A stretch of DNA of 6,029 bases from Kiritimatiellia bacterium (GCA_029939545.1 JAOZSS010000147.1:1-6029), one strand, 5' to 3'; counted from the first letter of the stretch, positions 1 through 5,983 are shown. Notes: generated by a model not told the origin, from the sequence alone. Numbers and translations are program-made.

Positions 1-1
1 T

Positions 2-352
2 GTTTTCTATGTTTTTCCTCTCTCAGGCAGGAGCGGAAGACCGGTTACACCCTTCCTTGGAATCGATCACGTGGAGACCGGCGTGGACCCGGGACAGTGC
101 GATCTCATTCGTGATGCCTTGATGCAGTTTGGTCTCGGGTGCCAGTTGCTGGACGATCTACGGGATATGGCCCGCGATCTGAACGAGAGACGGCATAACA
201 ATGTTCTGTCACTTATGGCGCATACGGATCAGGATCGGCTAGCCGCGTTAGCTAAGGAGGGCCCGGATAGGGAGAGCCGTCTATACCTGTCCGTGCCTGG
301 GGTTGCCGCCTCGACGGCAAACCGGGCCGTTGGAATGTTGCGTGAATCATAG
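2..352 (+). CDS. Polyprenyl synthetase-like (class I isoprenoid synthase) protein, C-terminal fragment
   Basis: The reading frame is open from the window edge and ends at TAG 350-352. The first possible in-window start is GTG at 71, giving 93 residues. Counting from that GTG, residues 20-32 read FGLGCQLLDDLRD, followed by ARDLNERRHN. This resembles the second aspartate-rich helix of trans-polyprenyl synthases and squalene/phytoene-type relatives, which binds Mg2+-diphosphate. Such enzymes normally have about 300 residues, so only the C-terminal third is here, and the first DDxxD motif must lie outside the window or be lost. Family resemblance starts near residue 1 of the GTG frame. The upstream codons overlap a 23-base repeat at 30-52 and may not be original coding sequence, so the gene could be 5'-truncated by a repeat or element rather than by the window edge. 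A truncated methyltransferase follows 15 bases downstream. The family is moderately sure; substrate and chain length cannot be inferred. Confidence 0.6.
   Translation, partial: VFYVFPLSGRSGRPVTPFLGIDHVETGVDPGQCDLIRDALMQFGLGCQLLDDLRDMARDLNERRHNNVLSLMAHTDQDRLAALAKEGPDRESRLYLSVPGVAASTANRAVGMLRES
30..52 (+). repeat. Left arm of 23-base inverted repeat
   Basis: These 23 bases match the reverse complement of 5976-5998 with one mismatch (22/23). The core is AGACCGGTTACACCC. It lies in the frame just before the first recognisable part of the isoprenoid synthase fragment, so it may mark the end of an inserted element that cut that gene. Confidence 0.7.
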
Positions 353-367
353 ACAGGCTATGAGAGG

Positions 368-652
368 ATGTGGACTGCGGATTCCTGCCGGACGTGCCGA
401 TCACATGGCACGCTCGACCACGCTGCGCTTGTGTCCGATATCCTGGCTCCGTTGATGACGCTGGGGATTGAGACCCGCTGTCACCACGAGGTGCTGGACC
501 TGCTGGCGCTGAAGGGTAACGAGCGGATTCTGGATGTGGGGTGTGGAACCGGGACTCTTGCCCGGGATATTGCGCGCCGACTAACCGCACCGGGCGCAGA
601 GGTCGTGGGCTTGGATGCCGCGACAAAGATGCTGGCCGTGGCCTCGGCATAG
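368..652 (+). pseudogene. SAM-dependent methyltransferase, 3'-truncated (N-terminal half only)
   Basis: This 94-codon ORF holds the start of a class I Rossmann methyltransferase of the UbiE/Methyltransf_11 type. Residues 16-36 resemble the leader helix of such enzymes. Residues 54-64, ILDVGCGTGTL, are the glycine-rich SAM-binding motif I. Residues 79-85, VVGLDAA, carry the acidic residue (D83) that normally contacts the SAM ribose. The frame then ends at TAG, 26 bases from the end of the opposite-strand operon. Motifs II-III and the substrate domain are missing, whereas family members usually have 200 residues or more. I read through the stop and in the other + frames and found no continuation, so this is a deletion or rearrangement rather than a simple frameshift. 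The start at 368 is uncertain, since no well-spaced ribosome site precedes it. It sits 15 bases after the isoprenoid synthase fragment, so the two may have formed a lipid or quinone modification operon; that link is inferred. Confidence 0.72.
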
Positions 653-672
653 TGGCGTATGCTCTTTGCTGT
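647..672 (+). terminator. Weak hairpin at the convergent gene junction
   Basis: GCATA (647-651) pairs with TATGC (658-662) around a 6-base loop, with one extra G-T pair outside, followed by a pyrimidine-rich TCTTTGCTGTC. It lies in the 25-base gap between the truncated + strand methyltransferase and the end of the - strand operon, where a terminator would be expected. The stem is short and the T-tract poor. Confidence 0.2.
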
Positions 673-677
673 CTTCT

Positions 678-1445
678 CTACAAGAACGGGTACAGCACGC
701 TCAGGATCATGACGTGCGCGAAGTGGTAGAGCAGGTCGATTCGCTCCGCGGGCTGAGCGTGTCGGCGCGCTGTTTGATAGGTTTCCCAAGCGGCGCGCCG
801 GTAGAGTGCGCCGTTCTTGGACTGGCTGTGCCAGCGGAACGAGGCGAGGGTACGGTCGATGAAGGTCGGCTGGCTCGCGCGGCCCAAGCGCAACCAGTAG
901 TCATAGTCCATCGAGTAGTAGAGCGCTCGGTCGACGTCCCCGATCTGTTGATACGCCTTGCGGGTGAAGAAGGTGGCCGGCTGCGAAACGAAGTCGCGGC
1001 GAAGCAGACGGGCGTAGCTGTAGCGTAGGCTCTGCTCGCGTTTGTAACGCATGATGACGCGCCGCACCTCGTGGTCGTGCTCATCGATGTTGCGGCAGTT
1101 GCCGAAACACCAGTCGAAGGGTTTCGCGTTGTAGGCTTCTGCGACAGTCTGGAGCGCGCCGGGCTCATACATATCGTCGGAATTGAGCCAGGCAATCACA
1201 TCGCCGTCGGTCTCCTCGAATCCCCGATTGATCGCATCGCTCTGTCCCTGGTCTGGGCCCGACGTCCAACGCAAACGCGTGTCTCCCTCGTAGTGCCGTA
1301 GCACGGCCAACGTCCCGTCAGAGGAGCCCGCATCCATCACGCGCAGCTCCAAATCGAAGTCGCCCTCCTGCGAAAGAATGCTATTCAGCGTACGCTCAAT
1401 GAAGGCGCCCTGGTTATAGGAAGGCGTGATGATGGAGAATTTCAC
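678..1445 (-). CDS. Family 2 glycosyltransferase (GT-A fold), last gene of the operon
   Basis: This 255-residue protein has the full length of a single-domain GT2 enzyme, which transfers a sugar from a nucleotide-sugar donor, usually at the cytoplasmic face of the membrane. Residues 6-26 (ITPSYNQGAFIERTLNSILSQ) form the N-terminal nucleotide-binding strand and helix. Residues 38-45, DAGSSDGT, are the second conserved donor-site motif. Residues 88-91, NSDD, supply the metal-binding DxD-type signature. DYDYWLRL (180-187) marks the acceptor/catalytic region, and RWHSQSK (204-210) is typical of GT2 enzymes of cell-surface glycan clusters. The start is GTG at 1445, overlapping the TGA of the radical SAM gene by four bases (GTGA). 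GGGAG seven bases upstream is a good ribosome site. The C-terminus (residues 240-255) is hydrophobic and could associate with the membrane. Family is certain; donor and acceptor are unknown. Confidence 0.93.
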   Translation of the reverse strand: MKFSIITPSYNQGAFIERTLNSILSQEGDFDLELRVMDAGSSDGTLAVLRHYEGDTRLRWTSGPDQGQSDAINRGFEETDGDVIAWLNSDDMYEPGALQTVAEAYNAKPFDWCFGNCRNIDEHDHEVRRVIMRYKREQSLRYSYARLLRRDFVSQPATFFTRKAYQQIGDVDRALYYSMDYDYWLRLGRASQPTFIDRTLASFRWHSQSKNGALYRRAAWETYQTARRHAQPAERIDLLYHFAHVMILSVLYPFL

Positions 1446-2872
1446 TTTTGCGCTCCCTTCAACACCTTCAAGAACGCCAGGAATCCCTGGAACGTGGCCC
1501 AGGCAGCGCGGGGGCGGGCGGCGAGATGGATGGCCTGGCGCAGCATGAGGCCGGGCCGGAAGTAGAAATCGCGCATGAGCTGGGTGCGCGCGGCTTCGAG
1601 CGACTCCTTGGTGAAACCACTGGGAATGAATGTCGCTTCCAGGGTCGTCATCTTGCGCCAGTCGCAGTTGAACGTTCCCATCTCGGATGCGGTGCTATAG
1701 ATCTCTGAGCCGGGGAAGGGCTGTAGGAGCATCACGCTGACATCATCGAGGGGCAGGGAGAGGGCCAGGTCGCGCGTGGCGGCCAGGGTGGCCTCGGTCT
1801 CGCCCGGGAAGCCGACGATGAAGAAGCCTTTCGTCTGGAGCCTGGCGGCGCGGCTCCAGTCGAGCGCCTGGGTGATCTGCGGGATATCCAGGTTCTTATT
1901 AACGCTCTTGAGGATGTCCGCATCGCCGCTCTCTATGCCGTAGGTGATGTGCCAGCACCCGGCCTTGCGCATGAGTGTCAGCAGATCGGGCGTTACGCGA
2001 TCGGCACGGCCGAGGCAGGACCAGGTGACGTCGATCTTCTGGTCGAGCAGCCGCTTGCAGAACTCGGCGACGCGCTTGCGTGAGATGATGAAGGTGTCGT
2101 CCTCGATCAATATCTCTCGCACGCCATACTTCTCGCGGAGCTGTTTGATCATACCGACCGCGTAGGCGGGGGTGTAGGCGCGGCACATACGTCCGAAGAC
2201 GGATCGGTCACAGAACGTGCAGCGATTCGGGCAGCCGCGGGTGAGGACCACCGAGGCACAGGGCCAACGGCGGATACGTGCGGGTGAAGGACGAAAGGCC
2301 CGGGGAAAGCCCTCCAGCAAATCCCACGCGGGGAGGGGAAGCGTGTCCAGCTCGTGAATGAGATCACGCGGCGGATTGTGATGAATCGTGCCGTCGCGTC
2401 GCTCGACGGTGCCGACGATTCCGGCCGGGATGGCCTGCCCTCCATCCATGGCGCGCAGGATGTCGACAAGGGTCAGCTCGCCTTCGCCCACCACGGCGAG
2501 GTCAAAGCCGCTGTAGTGCTCCAGCGTATCGTCCGGCAGGGCGGTTCCGTGGCAGCCGCCGATGAGGACAAGAATCTCCGGGTGCTCGCGCTTGATCCTG
2601 GCCGCCAGTGCCGCAGCGGCTTCGATGCCTGATGTGGTCGCGGTGAGACCGACCACGTTTGGGTTGAAGGTCAGGATACGGCCGAGCGTCTCGCCCAGGG
2701 GTAGGTTTCCGGCGGCGGCCTCAACGATCGCAACATCCGCCCCGGCATCGCGTGCACTGGCAGCGAGACAGGCGAGTCCGAACGAGGGCTCGGTATTGGC
2801 GGCCCCGGCAAAGGCACCGTAGCGTTCCGCTAGGGAGACCGGGGCGGTGGCAAGGACGAGTCGTGCGTTCAT
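1442..2872 (-). CDS. B12-binding domain radical SAM protein
   Basis: This 476-residue protein has the architecture of the B12-binding radical SAM superfamily (BchE, hopanoid HpnJ-like and methylase groups). The cobalamin-binding Rossmann domain spans about residues 28-145, with the family signatures VGLTATT (74-80), GGCHGTALP (105-113) and VVGEGE (127-132). A linker precedes the radical SAM core. CPNRCTFC at 214-221 gives the CX3CX2C cysteines (214, 218, 221) that hold the 4Fe-4S cluster. GIESG (312-316) and GFFIVGFPGET (349-359) are SAM-contact and later barrel strands. The C-terminal 75 residues include a basic helical stretch, possibly substrate- or membrane-facing. Members carry out difficult methylations, ring closures or rearrangements on lipids, tetrapyrroles and natural products. 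Here it is coupled by 4-base overlaps to DUF2304 upstream (ATGA) and a glycosyltransferase downstream (GTGA), so its substrate is probably a glycolipid or glycan precursor (inference). The ATG start has no strong ribosome site, which suits translational coupling. Confidence 0.93.
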   Translation of the reverse strand: MNARLVLATAPVSLAERYGAFAGAANTEPSFGLACLAASARDAGADVAIVEAAAGNLPLGETLGRILTFNPNVVGLTATTSGIEAAAALAARIKREHPEILVLIGGCHGTALPDDTLEHYSGFDLAVVGEGELTLVDILRAMDGGQAIPAGIVGTVERRDGTIHHNPPRDLIHELDTLPLPAWDLLEGFPRAFRPSPARIRRWPCASVVLTRGCPNRCTFCDRSVFGRMCRAYTPAYAVGMIKQLREKYGVREILIEDDTFIISRKRVAEFCKRLLDQKIDVTWSCLGRADRVTPDLLTLMRKAGCWHITYGIESGDADILKSVNKNLDIPQITQALDWSRAARLQTKGFFIVGFPGETEATLAATRDLALSLPLDDVSVMLLQPFPGSEIYSTASEMGTFNCDWRKMTTLEATFIPSGFTKESLEAARTQLMRDFYFRPGLMLRQAIHLAARPRAAWATFQGFLAFLKVLKGAQK

Positions 2873-3258
2873 GGGGGCGATGCGTCCGTGGGCTCAGGTT
2901 GGGTCGCGTCAGTCGGCGGGTGTTTGCCGCGCAGCAGGGCGATCTCCTGCGAGAGTTTCTTGATTTGGCGGCGGTGTTGCGAGATGACGAGCGAGAACTG
3001 GAGCGTCATCAGGAGGAGTACGCAGAAAGCGAGAAGGAAGAGCGTGGTCGTAATGGTGAGGGCTCCGATGAGGTGCGACAGTCGCACGAGCCAGTCGTAG
3101 CGCACCACCACCAGAATCGTGCTCGCAGCGATTCCGAGCCAGACCCAGCAGTAGGCGATGTCGAGCCGTCCTTTCTGGACTAGGCGGATGATGAAGATCA
3201 TGAGACTCACGCTGAGAATGATTGATGTGATGAACTGGCGTGGTTGGATGCCGATCAT
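2869..3258 (-). CDS. DUF2304 family small membrane protein
   Basis: I chose ATG at 3258, giving 129 residues, over an ATG 45 bases upstream. It overlaps the TGA of the upstream glycosyltransferase (ATGA), is preceded by GGGAGAACC, and begins at the hydrophobic domain typical of the family. Hydrophobic segments lie near residues 9-25, 33-52 and 62-92, with the family-like KGRLDIAYCWVWL at 29-41. A charged, probably coiled-coil stretch (94-112) and a Pro/Thr-rich tail (113-129) follow. DUF2304 proteins are very often encoded directly after DPM1-like glycosyltransferases in polysaccharide and lipid-glycan clusters, exactly the order here. Their biochemical role is not established; a membrane partner of the polyprenyl-phosphate sugar synthase is a reasonable idea. 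The stop overlaps the ATG of the radical SAM gene by four bases, so its translation is coupled on both sides. Confidence 0.87.
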   Translation of the reverse strand: MIGIQPRQFITSIILSVSLMIFIIRLVQKGRLDIAYCWVWLGIAASTILVVVRYDWLVRLSHLIGALTITTTLFLLAFCVLLLMTLQFSLVISQHRRQIKKLSQEIALLRGKHPPTDATQPEPTDASPP

Positions 3259-4028
3259 GATGGTTCTCCCGGGGCGCAGGTCCGTTCCCGCCAGCCGCGC
3301 CACTGGAATACGTTGAGCAGTACAATGAAGAGTGAGAGCAGCATCTTGATGGCGTAGTAGAGCGGTTTAAGGCCCGAGTGCATCGAAGCGCCGCCTTCGC
3401 GCGAGCGCATCGTGACCGGCAGCTCCTTGACGCTGAGCCCGGCCAGATGGGCCATGACGATGACGTCGGAGTCGGGATAGTCGCAGGGGAAGACCCCGCT
3501 GGCGAAGAAATGGACGGCGCGTCCGGAGAGAGCCTGCATGCCCGAGGTGGGGTCGGTGGTATTCATGCGTGTGAGGATGCGGATGATGCCGGCGAAGAGG
3601 GCGTGTCCGGCACGGCGTATGGCCGGCGTGTTCGGATCGGCGCCGTTGAGGTGGCGCGAGCCGATCGCAATGTCGGCATTGCCGTCGCACACCGCGGCCA
3701 GGAGCGCCGGGAGTTCAGCGGGCGGATGCTGGCCGTCGGCATCGAGCTGCGCGACAGGGCTGTAGCCGTTGCGGTTGGCGTAGAGATAGCCGGTTTCCAA
3801 TGCGGCACCGTAGCCGAGGTTGCAGCCGTGAGAGAGTACGACGGCACCGGCGGCGCGGGCAAGGCGGGCGGAGTCGTCGGTGGAGGCGTCGTCGATGACG
3901 GCAATGTCGGCTTCGGGGATGGCCCGCTTGACCTCCTTAATGACGGCGGCCACACGCGGGCCCTCGTTGTAACAGGGCATCAGAACCAAGGGTCGATACA
4001 GCGCGTCAGTGTCCATGGGTGCGTGCAT
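3255..4028 (-). CDS. DPM1-like family 2 glycosyltransferase (polyprenyl-phosphate sugar synthase type), first gene of the operon
   Basis: This 257-residue GT2 enzyme resembles dolichol-phosphate mannosyltransferase and bacterial polyprenyl-phosphate glycosyltransferases. The donor site shows MPCYNEG (17-23), VIDDASTDDS (44-53) and the metal-binding DADGQH (96-101). IGSRH (122-126) and DPTSGMQAL (159-167) are typical of the DPM1 subfamily. The protein ends with one hydrophobic, membrane-contacting helix (about 224-242) and a short basic tail, and it lacks the two-helix anchor of GtrB/ArnC types. It probably charges a lipid carrier phosphate with a sugar on the cytoplasmic membrane face; donor unknown. 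The start is ATG 4028 or ATG 4016. Neither has a clear ribosome site. Its stop overlaps the start of the DUF2304 gene by four bases. It heads the four-gene operon after a 203-base gap, so the operon promoter should lie in 4029-4231, though none is convincing by eye. Confidence 0.92.
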   Translation of the reverse strand: MHAPMDTDALYRPLVLMPCYNEGPRVAAVIKEVKRAIPEADIAVIDDASTDDSARLARAAGAVVLSHGCNLGYGAALETGYLYANRNGYSPVAQLDADGQHPPAELPALLAAVCDGNADIAIGSRHLNGADPNTPAIRRAGHALFAGIIRILTRMNTTDPTSGMQALSGRAVHFFASGVFPCDYPDSDVIVMAHLAGLSVKELPVTMRSREGGASMHSGLKPLYYAIKMLLSLFIVLLNVFQWRGWRERTCAPGEPS

Positions 4029-4173
4029 GGTAACTAGACGGGGTGAGGGTGTAAAGGTTTGAGATAAACCCGTATTAGTCTGCCGTGATTCTTGTATTTG
4101 ATGTCGGTGTTTCCGTGTGTCGCACGGTTCGTCTCAGAAGTGACACCGTTTGAGGCATCTTGCGTATGGAAAG

Positions 4174-4190
4174 ATGAGTAGTGTTCTCAT
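4174..4190 (-). terminator. Weak hairpin downstream of the AICAR transformylase gene
   Basis: ATGAG and CTCAT pair across a 7-base loop about 42 bases after the purH stop, and the - strand continues CTTTCC. It is the most terminator-like element I see in the 203-base gap 4029-4231, but the stem has only five pairs and the T-tract is poor. The other hairpin in the gap, CCGTG/CACGG at 4113-4127, has no T-run. Confidence 0.15.
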
Positions 4191-4231
4191 GTTTGCGCCA
4201 TTTCTGTCGGTGGAGGCGGCTGCGGCTGTAA

Positions 4232-5485
4232 TTAGTGGCGGAACGAGCGTTGACCGGTGTAGACCATGGCGACGTTGGCTTCGTTGCAGGCTTCGATGGT
4301 TTCGAAGTCGCGGGCTGATCCACCCGGTTGCACAACGGCCGTGACGCCTTCGCGGATGCCTACTTCGACGCCGTCGCGGAACGGGAAGAAGGCGTCGGAC
4401 ACCATGCAACTACCAGCCAATCCGCCCTTGGCTTCGGCCACAGCGCTGTCGATGGCCGCGCGGGCAGCTTCATCCGGGAGTGTGTTGTAGGGGACGGCGT
4501 GCTGTTCCCAGCACAGGCGGTCGGCCAGTTTGCGATAGGCTTTGTCACGCGCGATCTCGGCCACGCCCACACGGTCCTGCTCACCCGTGCCGATACCGAC
4601 CGTGGCGCCGTCCTTGACATAGAGTACGGAGTTGCTGGTGACGCCGGCTTCGACCAGCCAGCCAAAGAGCAGATCCTTTAGTTCCTGTTCCGTGGGCTGG
4701 CGCTCGATCGCGTAGTCCTGTCCCTTGTAGGTGGTGGTGGCGGGCAGGAAGTCGGTCACCCTGCGTGCCTCGGGCTGGTAGGACCACTGTACGATCATGC
4801 CGCCATCGATCAGGCTTTTGAAATCGACCACACGCTGCGTGGCAAAGTCCTGCAAGCGGCTCATGTTGTCGATCCGCATGACGCGCAGGTTCTTCTTGGT
4901 GGCGAAAAGCTCCATGGCACCTTCGCCGAATTCAGGTGCGATGACGACTTCGGAGTAGTTCTGAATGATGAGCTCGGCCGTGGCCTTGTCGCATTCACCG
5001 TTCAGCGCGATGGCGCCACCGAATGCTGCCAGGCGGTCGGCCATGTTCGCCTTGTGGTAGGCCTCTGCCAGCGAGTCGCCCATAGCGGCGCCGCAGGGGT
5101 TGTTGTGCTTCATGATGACTGCGGCAGGGCTGTCGGTCAGGTAGCGCAGAATGTTGAGTGCGGCGTCGGCATCGGTGATGTTGATCTTGCCGGGGTGCTT
5201 GCCCGACTGCAGCAGCTCGGCGTTGGATGCCAGATACTGCCCGGGCTGGATCGCGGTGACGTCGCCGAGCGACAGGTTGCCGTTGACGAGGCGGTAGAGT
5301 GCAGCTTCCTGGCCGGGATTCTCGCCGTAGCGCAGTCCCTTGTCTACGCCATCGATCTGCCAGCTGGTCTTGTCGAAGCAGAGCGTCTGGCGCGCGTCGC
5401 CGTCGATGAAAGCAATCTCCATCTGTGGCGGAAAGTGGTCGTCCATGATGGTCCGATAGGCGGCTTTGAAGTCGGTCTGGCTCAT
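4232..5485 (-). CDS. purH: Stand-alone AICAR transformylase (phosphoribosylaminoimidazolecarboxamide formyltransferase)
   Basis: This 417-residue cytosolic enzyme matches the AICARFT half of bifunctional PurH. It formylates AICAR with 10-formyl-tetrahydrofolate, the ninth step of purine synthesis. Signatures in order are LRYGENPGQEAALYR (51-65), the catalytic-site KHNNPCG (126-132, Lys126/His127), AFGGAIA (154-160), SDAFFPFRDGVE (363-374), VVQPGGSARD (384-393) and the terminal TGQRSFRH. Bifunctional PurH has about 510-530 residues, with an N-terminal IMP cyclohydrolase (MGS-like) domain. That domain is absent here, and a 40-50 residue leader precedes the RYGENPGQ motif, so IMP closure must be encoded elsewhere by a separate cyclohydrolase. 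The protein is intact with a normal C-terminus, so this is a monofunctional form rather than a truncation. ATG at 5485 follows a GGGGA ribosome site four bases upstream. The tRNA-Gly gene ends 23 bases before the start, leaving little room for a separate promoter. Confidence 0.92.
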   Translation of the reverse strand: MSQTDFKAAYRTIMDDHFPPQMEIAFIDGDARQTLCFDKTSWQIDGVDKGLRYGENPGQEAALYRLVNGNLSLGDVTAIQPGQYLASNAELLQSGKHPGKINITDADAALNILRYLTDSPAAVIMKHNNPCGAAMGDSLAEAYHKANMADRLAAFGGAIALNGECDKATAELIIQNYSEVVIAPEFGEGAMELFATKKNLRVMRIDNMSRLQDFATQRVVDFKSLIDGGMIVQWSYQPEARRVTDFLPATTTYKGQDYAIERQPTEQELKDLLFGWLVEAGVTSNSVLYVKDGATVGIGTGEQDRVGVAEIARDKAYRKLADRLCWEQHAVPYNTLPDEAARAAIDSAVAEAKGGLAGSCMVSDAFFPFRDGVEVGIREGVTAVVQPGGSARDFETIEACNEANVAMVYTGQRSFRH

Positions 5486-5508
5486 TGTGTCCCCACAGGT
5501 GGTTAGGT

Positions 5509-5582
5509 TGGAGCGGGTGAGGGGAATCGAACCCCTATAGTCAGCTTGGAAGGCTGAAGTTCTACCATTGAACTACACCCGC
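5509..5582 (-). tRNA. tRNA-Gly (anticodon TCC), CCA encoded
   Basis: Read on the - strand from 5582, the acceptor arm GCGGGTG pairs perfectly with CACCCGC at 5513-5519. The D-arm contains AGTTCAATGGTAGAAC. The anticodon stem TCAGC/GCTGA encloses the loop CTTCCAA, giving anticodon TCC (reads GGA/GGG). The T-arm is AGGGG-TTCGATT-CCCCT. The discriminator base is T (5512), as is usual for bacterial tRNA-Gly, and CCA is encoded at 5509-5511. The tRNA is 71 bases without CCA and 74 with it. A TTGACT-N16-TACACT promoter lies just upstream and purH just downstream. Confidence 0.97.
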
Positions 5583-5601
5583 TCAAAGGAAAACAGCGAG
5601 C

Positions 5602-5629
5602 AGTGTATGCGAGCAGGGAGCAGAGTCAA
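5602..5629 (-). promoter_or_regulatory. Sigma70-type promoter of tRNA-Gly (and probably purH)
   Basis: On the - strand, TTGACT (5629-5624; 5/6 match to TTGACA) and TACACT (5607-5602; 4/6 match to TATAAT) are separated by 16 bases. The -10 box ends 19 bases before the mature tRNA 5' end, which predicts a leader of about 12 bases, normal for a tRNA gene. The -35 box contains the TGA that ends the small ORF at 5626-5781. A GCGAGCAG direct repeat (5596-5603 and 5609-5616, 13-base period) covers the -10 and spacer. Confidence 0.65.
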
Positions 5630-5781
5630 GCCTTGTTGGCCAAGTCCTGCAAAAAACGGTAAGCCTCGCGCTTCTTGATTCGATGTTCGAGAGCGGCGGC
5701 CTCCCTCCTGCGTATCGCGCGAGGTATGCCACACCTCCTTTCAATCGTTAGCCTGACCGCTCCATCATGTCGTCCTTGCAT
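5626..5781 (-). CDS. Possible small protein or 3' remnant of a lost gene (51 codons)
   Basis: The frame runs from ATG 5781 to TGA 5626. It encodes a highly charged peptide whose last 33 residues (after IPRA) look like one long amphipathic helix rich in Arg, Lys, Glu and Ala and ending FLQDLANKA. Third codon positions over the last 30 codons are about 70% G/C, as in the real genes. The ATG has only GAGGG directly against it, a poor ribosome site. A perfect extended one, GAAAGGAGGTG (5742-5732), lies inside the frame, but the in-frame codon at proper spacing is ATA (5727). I do not recognise the family. It may be a real small protein with an unusual start, a gene whose ATG decayed to ATA, or the tail of a truncated gene. 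It ends inside the -35 box of the tRNA promoter. Confidence 0.3.
   Translation of the reverse strand: MQGRHDGAVRLTIERRCGIPRAIRRREAAALEHRIKKREAYRFLQDLANKA
5664..5724. repeat. 8-base perfect inverted repeat, potential long stem
   Basis: CCTCGCGC (5664-5671) and GCGCGAGG (5717-5724) are exact complements 45 bases apart. A G-T pair outside the stem (5663/5725) could extend it. On the - strand the upstream arm also takes part in a local hairpin, GAGGT with ACCTC, that would cover the strong ribosome site at 5732-5742, so two exclusive folds are possible. Confidence 0.45.
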
Positions 5782-5790
5782 CCCTCACTC

Positions 5791-5862
5791 TATCGCGCTG
5801 CAGTCTTGCCAGTAAGACTGAGAAAGGGGTTGTGTTATGAAGGCAGTTGCCACAGCGCGATG
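5791..5862. other. Candidate structured RNA or DNA element (nested inverted repeats)
   Basis: An outer stem ATCGCGCTG (5792-5800) / CAGCGCGAT (5853-5861), extendable by a T-G pair, encloses a perfect 7-pair hairpin, CAGTCTT (5801-5807) / AAGACTG (5814-5820), with a 6-base loop. A minor GGC/GCC hairpin lies at 5842-5851. The three stems meet as a three-way junction of about 72 bases. No T-run follows on either strand, so it is not a standard terminator. I do not recognise a known riboswitch or ribozyme in it. On the + strand it would contain the ribosome site and start of the 48-codon ORF at 5837. Confidence 0.4.
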
Positions 5863-5983
5863 CAACGTCCAATTTCGGAGCGTTCCCGTATCGCGTGTCC
5901 GTCGAAAACGGTTTGCGGGGGATCAAGAGATGCAAGTCCGTGGGGCGCATGTGAAGGACAGACTGGTCTATGCGGGGGTGTAA
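5837..5983 (+). CDS. Possible 48-residue basic peptide, unrecognised
   Basis: ATG 5837 follows AAAGGGG (5823-5829) with a 7-base gap, a reasonable ribosome site. The frame ends at TAA 5981-5983. The peptide is arginine- and valine-rich, with no signal peptide, membrane segment or motif I know. The stop lies inside the right arm of the 23-base repeat that brackets the window, and the start lies inside a predicted stem structure. An opposite-strand frame of 61 codons (5765-5950) covers the same bases without a ribosome site I trust. At most one of the two is real, and the segment may be noncoding. Confidence 0.2.
   Translation: MKAVATARCNVQFRSVPVSRVRRKRFAGDQEMQVRGAHVKDRLVYAGV

Noticed and set aside
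3378..4037. 219-codon ORF on the + strand
   Set aside because: It is the antisense shadow of the DPM1-like glycosyltransferase; its valine/glycine/alanine-rich composition is typical of the complement of a GC-rich gene.
4047..4060. A possible third copy of the edge repeat (GGGTGTAAAGGTTT)
   Set aside because: Only the first eight bases match exactly and the rest diverges; chance similarity is likely.
4029..4231. Promoter for the glycosyltransferase operon (for example TAATAC near 4074)
   Set aside because: No -35 box of reasonable quality at 16-18 base spacing; candidates are no better than chance.
5054..5506. 150-codon ORF on the + strand
   Set aside because: It is antisense to the conserved AICAR transformylase N-terminal region and has no independent motif.
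5732..5742. 16S rRNA 3'-end-like CACCTCCTTTC on the + strand
   Set aside because: No further 16S similarity upstream; it is better explained as the complement of a strong Shine-Dalgarno sequence on the - strand.
5765..5950. 61-codon ORF on the - strand over the right-end intergenic region
   Set aside because: No convincing ribosome site, no recognised family, overlaps a structured segment and another small ORF in the opposite direction; probably not coding.
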